Shown here in pieces: positions 1-8,156 of a DNA stretch of 64,000 nt; the first letter of the stretch is position 1; each line of letters begins with the position of its first letter. The DNA lies in assembly GCA_027490095.1 (NCBI GenBank), contig JAIXYT010000027.1, positions 1 through 64,000 of the forward strand. The letters run 5' to 3'. Below the pieces are notes generated by a model. It saw only the letters and a list, made by a program, of their open reading frames with translations, was not told where the DNA came from and searched no databases. The translations under genes were made by a program, and so were the position numbers. Origin of the DNA: Sphingomonadales bacterium (GTDB lineage Bacteria; Pseudomonadota; Alphaproteobacteria; Sphingomonadales; Sphingomonadaceae).

Positions 1-107
1 AGCCGCCGGCCGCCCGCCCATCCCCCCGCCCCAAAACCCGTCACCCGGCCCTTGCCCCCGGCCTCAACCCACGCCACTCTCCCTCCAACACAAGGAGAGC
101 ACAGTTC

Positions 108-962
108 ATGCACGCCAAGCTCGTCACAGCCGCCGCCACCACATTGCTGGCCGTGCCGCTCGCCGCCCAGGTCGCAACGACGCTTCCTGCGCAGGTTCGT
201 CCGAACAGGCCGCAGGCGCCAGTGCAGGTGGTTCCCCCCAGCCAGAGCGTCCCCATGGTCCCGCCGAACCAGTCCCAGCGCGATTTCGCCGGCACCATCC
301 GCTGTGAATCGCAGAACTTCCAGCCGCGCAACTGCCGCGCCCGCACCCAGAACCGGGTCGAGATCGTCCAGGTCCATGGCGGCTCCTGCGCCCGCAACCG
401 CAGCTTCACCTACACCGCCGAGCAGATCCGCGTGACGGATGGCTGCCGCGCCACCTTTGCCTATGGCTATGGCAATGTGCAGCCCCAGGCGGACAGCGGC
501 TCCAACGCGCTGCCCTGGGTGCTGGCCGGCGCCGGCGCCACTGCCGGAATCGTCGCGCTCGCCAACAGCGGCAGCAGCAGCCCGCCCAAGGAAGAGGCCC
601 GGCCGGCGCCGGCACCTGTCCCGGCGCCTCCGGTCGAAACGGCGCCTCCGGCCCCGCAGGTGCCGCAGCCCCCGTTCCCCGCGCTCCCGCCGGCGAAGCT
701 CGAGGCGAACATCCAGATGCTCACCGCCGACCAGCAGCGCACCATGCAGACCTGCCTGTTCGAAGGCGCCCGCCAGACGGGCCTTTCCGGCGGCTCTGCG
801 CTCCGCCTCGACAGCGTCGACGAGATTGTCCAGGGCAACGGCGGCTGGCGCTTCCGCTTCCGCGCCACCGGCACCTGGCCCAATGGCCAGCGCCAGGGCT
901 CCGTCTTCTGCCGGGCAAGCCCGACCCAGATCTTCGAGTTCACGGTCAGCAAGCCGGCCTGA
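108..962 (+). CDS. Secreted Cys-containing protein with a DUF3011-like segment
   Basis: Protein of 284 aa. Residues 1-20 form a signal peptide ending in LAAQ, so it is probably periplasmic. Residues about 63-118 contain four cysteines (66, 76, 94, 113) and the closing pattern DGCRATFAYGYG, which resembles the DUF3011 domain, a short secreted Cys-rich module of unknown function. A short hydrophobic stretch (136-152) and a Pro/Ala linker (165-195) follow, then a C-terminal domain with no recognised family. An AAGGAGAG ribosome binding site about 8 bases upstream fixes the start. The gene stands alone ahead of two other small secreted proteins. No enzymatic residues are evident, and the domain assignment is by pattern only. 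Confidence 0.75.
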   Translation: MHAKLVTAAATTLLAVPLAAQVATTLPAQVRPNRPQAPVQVVPPSQSVPMVPPNQSQRDFAGTIRCESQNFQPRNCRARTQNRVEIVQVHGGSCARNRSFTYTAEQIRVTDGCRATFAYGYGNVQPQADSGSNALPWVLAGAGATAGIVALANSGSSSPPKEEARPAPAPVPAPPVETAPPAPQVPQPPFPALPPAKLEANIQMLTADQQRTMQTCLFEGARQTGLSGGSALRLDSVDEIVQGNGGWRFRFRATGTWPNGQRQGSVFCRASPTQIFEFTVSKPA

Positions 963-1101
963 CGCCGGCAGGTCCACCTTTTGGCCGCGGATTGTCCTAT
1001 TGGGGGCAATCCCGGAGCTTCGACCCGTTTACGGTAGAGTCACGCCTTGTCCACGCGCGCCACTGCGGGAAGGATGGGTGCGAGCACAAAGGAGGGGACC
1101 T

Positions 1102-1881
1102 ATGAAAAGATCCGCTGAACTGGCCCTGGCAACGGCCACGGCATTGGCACTGCTGTCCGGCCTGCCGGCAGCTGCACAGACTGCCGCCGTGCCCGCGGCC
1201 GACGTTCTCGACCCGGATGCAGAAGCTGCCCTCAATCGCATGGGTGCAGCGCTCCGCGGCATGAACAGCTTCGAAGTTCGCTCCGACGCGACCACGGAAA
1301 CCGTCTTCGACGGCAAGCACAAGATCATGTCGCGCTCGTCGACCACCTACAGTGTGCAGATGCCCGACCGCATGACGGTCGACATGCAGACCGACACCAG
1401 CCACCGCCGCATCTACTACAACGGCAAGGTGATGTCGGTCGTCGGCATGAAGATCGGCAAGTATGTCACCTTCCCGGTCACCGGCACCGTCAGCCAGGTG
1501 CTTGAGCGCGGGTCGTCCGATTTCGGCATCGATTTCCCCCTGCAGGACCTGTTCCGCTGGGGCGGCCCCTCGTCCAACGTCGTTCGGCCCACGTCCGGCT
1601 TCCGGGTCGGCGGATCCACCATCGATGGCGTGGCGGTCAGCCAATATGCCTTCCGCCAGCCCGGCGTCGACTTCCAGATCTGGCTCGAGGACGGTGTGCA
1701 GGCCCTGCCCCGCAAGCTGGTGATCACCGACACGGAAACGGCCGCCCAGCCGCAATATGTGGCGACCTTCACCTGGAACCGGACGCCCACGTTCGCCGCC
1801 GACGCCTTCACCTTCACCCCCCGCCCCGGTGACAAGCTGGTCGACTTTGGCACCGCCAAGGCCGCTCAGGCCGTCAAGTAA
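1102..1881 (+). CDS. DUF2092 family secreted protein
   Basis: Protein of 259 aa with a signal peptide (1-24, ending PAAAQ). The remainder looks like the DUF2092 family, exported proteins of unknown role whose fold is thought to be related to lipoprotein-carrier beta-sheet proteins. Motifs seen are a central YYNGKVMSVV strand, a LFRWGG turn and a C-terminal FTPRPGDKLVDF. The start is set by AAGGAGGGG ending 4 bases before the ATG; the open frame continues far upstream but lacks a better start. The gene ends 12 bases before the next secreted-protein gene, so the two are probably cotranscribed. DUF2092 genes are often followed by such low-complexity partners, which is a point from family knowledge rather than proof. 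Confidence 0.8.
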   Translation: MKRSAELALATATALALLSGLPAAAQTAAVPAADVLDPDAEAALNRMGAALRGMNSFEVRSDATTETVFDGKHKIMSRSSTTYSVQMPDRMTVDMQTDTSHRRIYYNGKVMSVVGMKIGKYVTFPVTGTVSQVLERGSSDFGIDFPLQDLFRWGGPSSNVVRPTSGFRVGGSTIDGVAVSQYAFRQPGVDFQIWLEDGVQALPRKLVITDTETAAQPQYVATFTWNRTPTFAADAFTFTPRPGDKLVDFGTAKAAQAVK

Positions 1882-1893
1882 GGGAGAGACCCC

Positions 1894-2481
1894 ATGCGAA
1901 TCCTGAAAGCGATCGGCGTCCTTGTCGGATGCCTCAGCCTCACCCTTTCGGCGACCGCGCCGGCCTTTGCCGCTGCCAAGCAGAACCGCGCCGGCAAGCC
2001 CACCGGCAAGGCCAGCAGCAGCGTCAACCGCCCGGCCTCCAAGCCGGCAAGCTACAACCGCCCGGCGCCCACCAGCGCCAATCGCAGCGGCGGCAACTAC
2101 ACGAAGCCCAACCAGAAGAAGGTCACCAACCAGCAGGCCTACAAGGCCGGCCAGGCCTCCAGCAACCGCAACAAGAAGGACGTGGTCGTCGTGAATCCCG
2201 GCGGCGGCGGCTACTACGACAACGGCCGCTATTACGACAACAACCGCTACGACGATGACGACGACGACTTCCTCGAATTCGTCGGCAAAACCGCCGCCAT
2301 AACCGCCGGCGTCTCGGCGGTCGCAGCCGTCATCGGCTCAGTCTCCAACGACAAGCCCTCGGGCTGCCAGCCGGTGGTGTCGGGCGGCGTCCAGTACCAG
2401 CTCTGCGACGGTGTCTATTACCAGCAGATCCAGCAGGGCGGCCAGCCGGCCTACCAGGTGGTGGCGCCGCCAAACTCCTGA
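1894..2481 (+). CDS. Low-complexity secreted protein with C-terminal Cys pair
   Basis: Protein of 195 aa. It has a signal peptide (1-27, PAFAAA), a basic Asn/Lys/Pro/Ser-rich region (28-95), a Gly/Tyr/Asp-rich segment with a run of Asp (about 120-125), a hydrophobic stretch (132-150) and a C-terminal module with Cys158 and Cys171 in the pattern YQLCDGVYYQQ, ending in YQVVAPP. That ending resembles small surface or inner-membrane-anchored envelope proteins of the DUF6515 type, but I do not recognise a function. GGGAGAG precedes the ATG. It is the last gene of a two-gene unit with the DUF2092 gene and is closed by a strong hairpin terminator. Confidence 0.7.
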   Translation: MRILKAIGVLVGCLSLTLSATAPAFAAAKQNRAGKPTGKASSSVNRPASKPASYNRPAPTSANRSGGNYTKPNQKKVTNQQAYKAGQASSNRNKKDVVVVNPGGGGYYDNGRYYDNNRYDDDDDDFLEFVGKTAAITAGVSAVAAVIGSVSNDKPSGCQPVVSGGVQYQLCDGVYYQQIQQGGQPAYQVVAPPNS

Positions 2482-2507
2482 GGCCGGGCAGGATCGATCT
2501 GCAAGAG

Positions 2508-2537
2508 GGCCGGCGCGGGCAACCGTGCCGGCCTTTT
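2508..2537 (+). terminator. Rho-independent terminator
   Basis: An 11-bp stem (GGCCGGCGCGG pairing CCGTGCCGGCC with one G-T pair), loop GCAA, followed by TTTT. It lies between two convergent genes and closes the DUF2092 unit. Its T-tract touches the stop codon of the Crp-type regulator gene on the other strand. Confidence 0.85.
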
Positions 2538-3283
2538 CAGTCGTCCGAACAGGCGAAGGCGGTCAGCGCCTGCGGGTCCAGCAGCCGCATATGGTTGTAG
2601 CTGGTCGCAATCCACCCTGCCCGTGCAAACTGCTGCAAGACCCGGTTCACATGGTGGCGCGACGCATTCGCCATCTCCCCCAGCTCTGCCTGGGTCAGCA
2701 GAAACCCGGCCGGATCGCTCGGCTCCACGCCCTCATGCGCCCCCGTGACCCGCAGCAGCACCGCCGCGATCCGCTGTGCAGCATCAGGGATCAGAAGCTC
2801 CCTGACGGAAAGTGCCGCGATCCCGCTGCTGATCTCCGAGATGGTCGCCAGAAGCCGGGTGATCCCCAGGTCGTCGCGCTGCAACTGCTGCACCGCAGGA
2901 AGCGGCACCACCACCAGCCTGCTGTCTTCCAGTGCCCGATAGCCCAGCCGCCGCTCGCCGCCCCTCAACGCCGGGCCTTCGCCGAACCAACCGCCGGCCC
3001 GCATCACATGCCCCAGCCGCGGCCCCAGGTGCGCGGTGCTGCCTTCTACTCCAATCCCGCCCGAGACGACGCCATAGATTCCCCCCGGCCCGTCGCCTGC
3101 CAAATAGACTCGCTCTCCGCGCGCGACAGCCAGCGGCCGTGACGCGGCGATGAATCGGGCCCGCGTTCTGGCATCGACAAGCGCCAGTGGTCCCCTTGTC
3201 GCAAAGACCTGCGCAGGCTCGGGCAATTCGCCCTCCTCCAACGCCGCACCACCATCTGCAGCAACAGGTCGGTCATTCGACAT
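2537..3283 (-). CDS. Crp/Fnr family transcriptional regulator
   Basis: Protein of 248 aa. Residues about 30-145 form a cyclic-nucleotide-binding-like beta-roll (GERVYLAGDGPGGIYGVVSG, then GGWFGEGPAL). Residues 195-225 form the winged helix-turn-helix (LTQAELGEMANASRHHVNRVLQQF). The arginine and serine that bind cAMP in Crp are not evident, and no cluster of N-terminal cysteines as in Fnr is present, so the ligand is unknown. It is divergent from the amidohydrolase gene across 131 bases, which makes that gene a plausible target, but no clear Crp-type palindrome is visible there. Family assignment is firm and regulon unknown. Confidence 0.85.
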   Translation of the reverse strand: MSNDRPVAADGGAALEEGELPEPAQVFATRGPLALVDARTRARFIAASRPLAVARGERVYLAGDGPGGIYGVVSGGIGVEGSTAHLGPRLGHVMRAGGWFGEGPALRGGERRLGYRALEDSRLVVVPLPAVQQLQRDDLGITRLLATISEISSGIAALSVRELLIPDAAQRIAAVLLRVTGAHEGVEPSDPAGFLLTQAELGEMANASRHHVNRVLQQFARAGWIATSYNHMRLLDPQALTAFACSDD

Positions 3284-3414
3284 GGAGCCACAATAGAAAG
3301 GTCACCCAGTATGCCGCAATCGCCCATCGGCAGAGATTGTAGCAAATGTCACCATCACTGGCCGCACTGTGGCGCAGGATGGCGGCTGCCGATTCCAGTT
3401 TGGGGGGATTTCAC

Positions 3415-5139
3415 ATGTCCAGTCGTATCGCGGTTGCCGCCCTTCTCGCATCCACCTTGCTGGTCGCCGCCTGCGGCCAGAAGGCAGCCGAAACCGCCGG
3501 CGGGCCGGGCGCAGACCTCATCATCACCGGCGGCCCTATCCTTACCATGGAGGGTGACCAGCCGACCTATGTCGAGGCCGTCGTCGTCGATGAGGGCAAG
3601 ATCGTCTTCGCCGGCCCTGCCGCAGAGGCGCTGAAGCAGAAGGTGTCGGGCACGGTCATGAAGGATTTGGGCGGCAAGCTGCTGCTGCCCGGCTTCATCG
3701 ACCCGCACAGCCATTTCATGGATTCGCTCACCATGGCGGATCGGGTGAACGTTTCCGCGCCGCCCGTCGGCCCCGCGAACAATCCCGACGAGATTGTCGC
3801 CGAGCTCCAGAAGGCCGCCGCCGCCAAGGGGTTGAAACCGGGCGAGCTCCTGCTCGGCTGGGGCTATGACGAGAACCTGATGCCCAAGGGGACCGAACTT
3901 ACCCGCGACCTCCTCGACAAGGCCTTCCCCGACAACCCCGTCGGCATCATTCACGTCTCCATGCACGGCGCCGTCATCAACTCGAAGGCGATGGAGATGT
4001 TCGGCTACAAGGACGGCATGGAAACGCCCAAGGGAGGCGTCATCCTCCGCAAGGACGACGGCACCTCGCTTCGCGGGCTTGTCATGGAAACCGCCTTCCT
4101 GCCGATGTTCGCCAAGATGCCCTCGCCCACGCCCGAGACCGAACTCGCTGCGGCGAAGGCTGGCCAGCTCATCTACGCCGCCGCCGGCGTCACCACTGCC
4201 CAGGAAGGCGCTACCCACGCGCCACAGGTCGCCCAACTCCAGCGCATCGCCAAGGGCAACGGTTTCATCATCGATGTCGTCACCTATCCCTTCATGACCG
4301 ACCTCGAGACCGTCTGGAAAACCACCCCACCCGCCGAATTCGGCAAATATGTGAACGGGCTGAAGATCGGCGGCTGCAAGATCACTGGCGATGGGTCGCC
4401 CCAGGGCAAGACAGCCTGGTTCACCACACCCTATCTGACGGGCGGCCCGGGTGGCGAAAAGGACTGGAAGGGCGAACCCGGCCTTCCGCCTGACGCCATG
4501 AAGGCCACGATGAAGAGCTGCTACGACAAGGGCCTGCAGGTGCTCTTCCACGCCAATGGCGACGCCGCGATCGACTTTCTGCTCAAGGCCCACAAAGCCG
4601 CTGCAGGGACCGACCTCGCCAAGGACCGCCGCACCGTCTGCATCCACTGCCAGTTCATCCGCCCGGACCAGCTGAAGCAGTTCGCAGAGCTCAAGCTGCT
4701 CCCGTCGCTGTTCACCGACCACAGCTTCTTCTTCGGCGACACCCATGTGGCGAATCGCGGCCTGCAGCAGGCCAGCTTCATCAGCCCGATGAAGGCCGCC
4801 CGCGATCTCGGCCTCCGGCCCACCAACCACACCGACGCCTTCGTCGTGCCGGTGGACCAGTTGATGACCGTGTGGACCGCCGTGAACCGGCCGCGCCGTT
4901 CCGGCGGCACCCTCGGCGCCGACCAGCGCATCACCCCCTACGAGGCACTGCAGGCGATCACCATCGACGCAGCCCACCAGTATTTCGAGGAAGACAGCAA
5001 GGGCTCGATCCTGCCCGGCAAGCGCGCCGACCTCGTCATCCTGTCGGCGGATCCCACCAAGGTTGCGCCGGGAACCATCAAGGACATCAAGGTCGTCGAG
5101 ACGATCAAGGACGGAAAGACCATCTGGCCGGCGAGTTGA
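3415..5139 (+). CDS. Lipoprotein amidohydrolase, YtcJ-like (Amidohydro_3)
   Basis: Protein of 574 aa. A lipoprotein signal ends LLVAAC with the lipidated Cys at residue 20, which fixes this start over an upstream ATG at 3346; GGGGGG lies just before it. The metal-dependent hydrolase fold shows the PGFIDPHSHF metal motif (His98, His100), a later LFHANGDAAID, an HCQFIRPDQ segment and a C-terminal GSILPGKRADLVIL strap. This fits the YtcJ group, amidohydrolases acting on unidentified amides in the envelope. The substrate cannot be predicted. It is followed by a perfect 12-bp hairpin and then by an outer-membrane channel-like gene. Confidence 0.88.
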   Translation: MSSRIAVAALLASTLLVAACGQKAAETAGGPGADLIITGGPILTMEGDQPTYVEAVVVDEGKIVFAGPAAEALKQKVSGTVMKDLGGKLLLPGFIDPHSHFMDSLTMADRVNVSAPPVGPANNPDEIVAELQKAAAAKGLKPGELLLGWGYDENLMPKGTELTRDLLDKAFPDNPVGIIHVSMHGAVINSKAMEMFGYKDGMETPKGGVILRKDDGTSLRGLVMETAFLPMFAKMPSPTPETELAAAKAGQLIYAAAGVTTAQEGATHAPQVAQLQRIAKGNGFIIDVVTYPFMTDLETVWKTTPPAEFGKYVNGLKIGGCKITGDGSPQGKTAWFTTPYLTGGPGGEKDWKGEPGLPPDAMKATMKSCYDKGLQVLFHANGDAAIDFLLKAHKAAAGTDLAKDRRTVCIHCQFIRPDQLKQFAELKLLPSLFTDHSFFFGDTHVANRGLQQASFISPMKAARDLGLRPTNHTDAFVVPVDQLMTVWTAVNRPRRSGGTLGADQRITPYEALQAITIDAAHQYFEEDSKGSILPGKRADLVILSADPTKVAPGTIKDIKVVETIKDGKTIWPAS

Positions 5140-5150
5140 GGGGAGAGGGC

Positions 5151-5186
5151 GGGCGGGGACTGTGCCAAACTTGTCAGTCCCCGCCC
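5151..5186 (+). terminator. Perfect 12-bp intergenic hairpin
   Basis: GGGCGGGGACTG pairs exactly with CAGTCCCCGCCC around a 12-base loop, 11 bases after the amidohydrolase stop. No T-tract follows, so it could be a terminator, an mRNA 3'-end stabiliser or an operator. Its loop contains TGCCAAACTTG, which recurs upstream of the alkylsulfatase gene. Confidence 0.55.
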
Positions 5187-5234
5187 AGTCTCCGCGATAG
5201 GGATGTCCCCCGCCGGTTCGAAGGATCTCCCCAC

Positions 5235-6029
5235 ATGCGCCTCCTCCCCTGTCTCCTTCTCGCCTTCGCCGGACCCGCTCTCGCGCAGCCTGCGCCCGGC
5301 TCCGACGCCGACCTCGCACAGCAACTCGCCAACCCGGTCGCCAGCCTGATCCAGGTGCCGGTGCAGAACAATTTCGAATGGGGCTACGGGCTTGATGGCG
5401 ACGGCTTCCGCTACACCGTCAACGTCCAGCCGGTCATTCCGCTGTCGATCAGCAGCGAGTGGAACCTCATCTCCCGCTCCATCCTTCCCGTCATCGCCCA
5501 GAACGACGTGACGGGCCCGGGCACCAGCCAGTTCGGTCTCGGCGACACGGTGCAGAGCCTCTTTTTCTCGCCCGCCAAGCCATCCGCTTCCGGCATCGTC
5601 TGGGGAGCAGGGCCCGTCTTCCTGCTGCCCACCGCCACCGACCGCGCGCTCGGCACCGAGAAATGGGGCATCGGCCCAACCGGCGTCATCCTGAAGATCG
5701 ATGGCCAGTGGACCTATGGTGCGCTGGCGAACCACATCTGGTCCTTCGCGGGCAAGGACAGCCGCGGCGACGTCTCGGCCACCTTCGTCCAGCCCTTCCT
5801 TGCCTACACCACCCGCACCGCCACCACCTGGACCATCCAGACGGAGACCACCTACGACTGGCTGGGCGACAGCTGGTCTGTTCCCGTGGCAGGCGCCGTC
5901 AGCCAGCTGGTGAAGATCGGCAACCAGCCGATCAGCATCGGCGCCGCCGGGCGCTACTGGCTCGCAAGCCCCACCGGTGGCCCCGACTGGGGCCTCAGGC
6001 TCACGGTCACTGCCCTCTTCCCGAAATAG
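5235..6029 (+). CDS. Outer-membrane transporter-like beta-barrel protein
   Basis: Protein of 264 aa with a 17-residue signal peptide ending PALA. The mature part opens with LANPVASLIQVPVQNNFEWG and continues with alternating beta-strand-like segments, ending in a hydrophobic, aromatic-closed strand (LTVTALFPK). This matches the putative transporter/neurophysin-like outer-membrane family found beside hydrolases in proteobacteria. No catalytic motif is present. It lies between the amidohydrolase and alkylsulfatase genes on the same strand and could provide uptake for their products, which is inferred from neighbourhood only. Confidence 0.72.
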   Translation: MRLLPCLLLAFAGPALAQPAPGSDADLAQQLANPVASLIQVPVQNNFEWGYGLDGDGFRYTVNVQPVIPLSISSEWNLISRSILPVIAQNDVTGPGTSQFGLGDTVQSLFFSPAKPSASGIVWGAGPVFLLPTATDRALGTEKWGIGPTGVILKIDGQWTYGALANHIWSFAGKDSRGDVSATFVQPFLAYTTRTATTWTIQTETTYDWLGDSWSVPVAGAVSQLVKIGNQPISIGAAGRYWLASPTGGPDWGLRLTVTALFPK

Positions 6030-6132
6030 GCAGCGGCGCCAGCGCCCGATTGTGCCAACTTGGGCAGACTTGCGCGGCGACCTTGCCAATATGCGCCCGG
6101 GGAAATCCGTTCTGGGTGGAGGAACAGCACCG

Positions 6133-8097
6133 ATGACAACACGCGCTTTCGCGGCAGCATTGCTCCTGTTTGCCGGGCCGGTCGGCGCCCAGCCCGCACC
6201 CGCCCCAAAGCCTGCTTCCGAAGCCACCCGCGCCGCCAACGCCGCTGTCCTGAAGGCCCTGCCCTTCGCCGACACGCAGGATTTCGAGGACGCGCGCCGA
6301 GGGCTCATCGAAAGCCCGACGTCCCTCGTCATCCCCGCCGACGACGGCAAGCGCACCGCCTGGGAGGTTGAAAGCTTCCGCCGCTTCATCACCCCCGGCG
6401 CCCCGTCCCCCGACAGCGTCAACCCCAGCCTCTGGCGCAACGCCCAGCTCAACATGATGACGGGGCTGTTTCAGGTTACCGACAACATCTACCAGGTCCG
6501 CAACTACGACCTGTCCAACATCACTTTCATCAAGGGCAAGACCGGCTGGATCGTTTTCGATCCGCTGATTTCCGCCGAACCCGCGCGCGCCGCGCTCGCG
6601 CTCGTCAACCGTCGGCTCGGCACGCGGCCCGTCGTCGCCGTCGTCTACAGCCACAGCCACATCGATCACTATGGCGGAGTCCGCGGCGTCGTCAGCGATG
6701 CCGATGTCGCGGCCGGCCGGGTGAAGATCATCGCGCCGGCAGGCTTTCTGGAACACGCCGTTTCGGAGAACGTCATCGCCGGCAACGCCATGAGCCGCCG
6801 TGCCGTGTTCATGTACGGCTCCTTCCTGCCCGTGGGCCCGCTCGGCACCGTCAACGCCGGCCTCGGCCAGCGCACCTCCAACGGCACCACCGGCCTCATT
6901 CCCCCCACGCACGAGGTGAAACGCACCGGCGAGGAACTGGTTGTCGACGGCGTGAAGATGGTCTTCCAGATGACCCCGGGCACCGAGGCCCCGGCCGAAA
7001 TGAACACCTTCTTCCCCGAATGGCGCGCGATGTGGATGGCGGAAAACACCACCAACACCATGCACAATATCCTCACGCTTCGCGGTGCGCAGGTGCGCGA
7101 CAGCAAGTTCTGGGCGCAGATGATCGACGAGACGATCCGCCTTTATGGCGACCGGATCGACGTCAAGTTCCAGTCCCACCACTGGCCGGTCTGGGGCAAT
7201 GCGCGCGTGATCGACTATCTCGCGAAGCAGCGCGATCTCTACCGCTACATGCACGACCAGACGGTCAGGCTCATGAACAAGGGCCTCACCGGGCACGAGA
7301 TCGCCGAAACGCTGCGCTTCCCCCCCGAGCTCGAGCAGTTCTGGGCCGGGCGCGGCTACTATGGCACGCTCAAGCACAACAGCCGCGCCATCTACCAGCG
7401 CTACATGGGCTGGTATGATGGCAACCCCGTCAACCTCGACAGCCTTCCCCCAGAGCCTGCCGCCAAGAAATATGTCGAATACATGGGCGGCGCCGACGCC
7501 GTCCTCGCCCGTGCCCGCACCGATTTCGCGAAGGGGGAATATCGCTGGGTGGCAGAGGCCACCAAGCAGGTCGTCTTCGCCGACCCCGGCAGCAGCGCCG
7601 CAAAGGCGCTTCTCGCCGACAGCCTCGAACAGCTCGGCTACCAGGCGGAATCCGGCCCCTGGCGGTCGGTCTACTTGCAGGGCGCCTACGAGCTCAGGAA
7701 CGGAACCCCGAAGGTCGCAGCAGTCAACACGGGCTCGCCCGATGTGCTTGCCGCCATGCCGCCGGCCATGCTGTTCGATTTCCTCGCCGTCCGCCTGGAC
7801 GGCGAACGGGCCGCCGGCAAGCGCATCGGCCTCAACATGCACTTCACCGATCTCGGCTCCAGCCACGGCCTGAAGCTGGAAAATGCGGTGCTCAACAACG
7901 GCCCCCCGCTCGCTGCACCCGATGCCAGCCTCACGCTCGCCAAGGCGACGCTCGACCGGATCCAGCTTGGCCAGACCAGCTTCGCCGACGCCATGGCCGC
8001 CGGCGACATCAAGGTCGAAGGCGACAGGGCCCGCTTCACCGAGCTGATGTCGCTGATCGAGGCGCCACCCTTCTGGTTCAACATCGTCACCCCCTGA
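6133..8097 (+). CDS. Alkyl/aryl sulfatase, metallo-beta-lactamase fold (SdsA-like)
   Basis: Protein of 654 aa with a signal peptide (1-20). The metallo-beta-lactamase motif YSHSHIDHYGG gives His174, His176, Asp178 and His179, with further metal ligands expected near the TPGTEAPAEMN and ENTTNTMHN segments. The length, the central dimerisation-type region (about 400-520) and the C-terminal SCP2-like domain (about 540-650) are those of class III alkylsulfatases such as SdsA1, which release alcohol and sulfate from primary alkyl sulfates such as SDS in the periplasm. The start has a GGTGGAGGAA ribosome site. It belongs to a row of exported hydrolases. Confidence 0.9.
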   Translation: MTTRAFAAALLLFAGPVGAQPAPAPKPASEATRAANAAVLKALPFADTQDFEDARRGLIESPTSLVIPADDGKRTAWEVESFRRFITPGAPSPDSVNPSLWRNAQLNMMTGLFQVTDNIYQVRNYDLSNITFIKGKTGWIVFDPLISAEPARAALALVNRRLGTRPVVAVVYSHSHIDHYGGVRGVVSDADVAAGRVKIIAPAGFLEHAVSENVIAGNAMSRRAVFMYGSFLPVGPLGTVNAGLGQRTSNGTTGLIPPTHEVKRTGEELVVDGVKMVFQMTPGTEAPAEMNTFFPEWRAMWMAENTTNTMHNILTLRGAQVRDSKFWAQMIDETIRLYGDRIDVKFQSHHWPVWGNARVIDYLAKQRDLYRYMHDQTVRLMNKGLTGHEIAETLRFPPELEQFWAGRGYYGTLKHNSRAIYQRYMGWYDGNPVNLDSLPPEPAAKKYVEYMGGADAVLARARTDFAKGEYRWVAEATKQVVFADPGSSAAKALLADSLEQLGYQAESGPWRSVYLQGAYELRNGTPKVAAVNTGSPDVLAAMPPAMLFDFLAVRLDGERAAGKRIGLNMHFTDLGSSHGLKLENAVLNNGPPLAAPDASLTLAKATLDRIQLGQTSFADAMAAGDIKVEGDRARFTELMSLIEAPPFWFNIVTP

Positions 8098-8156
8098 TTG
8101 CGGAGAGGGCCGAGCCCGTTCCACTTGCGATGGGGGGCGGCATCGGCCACGCTGCC

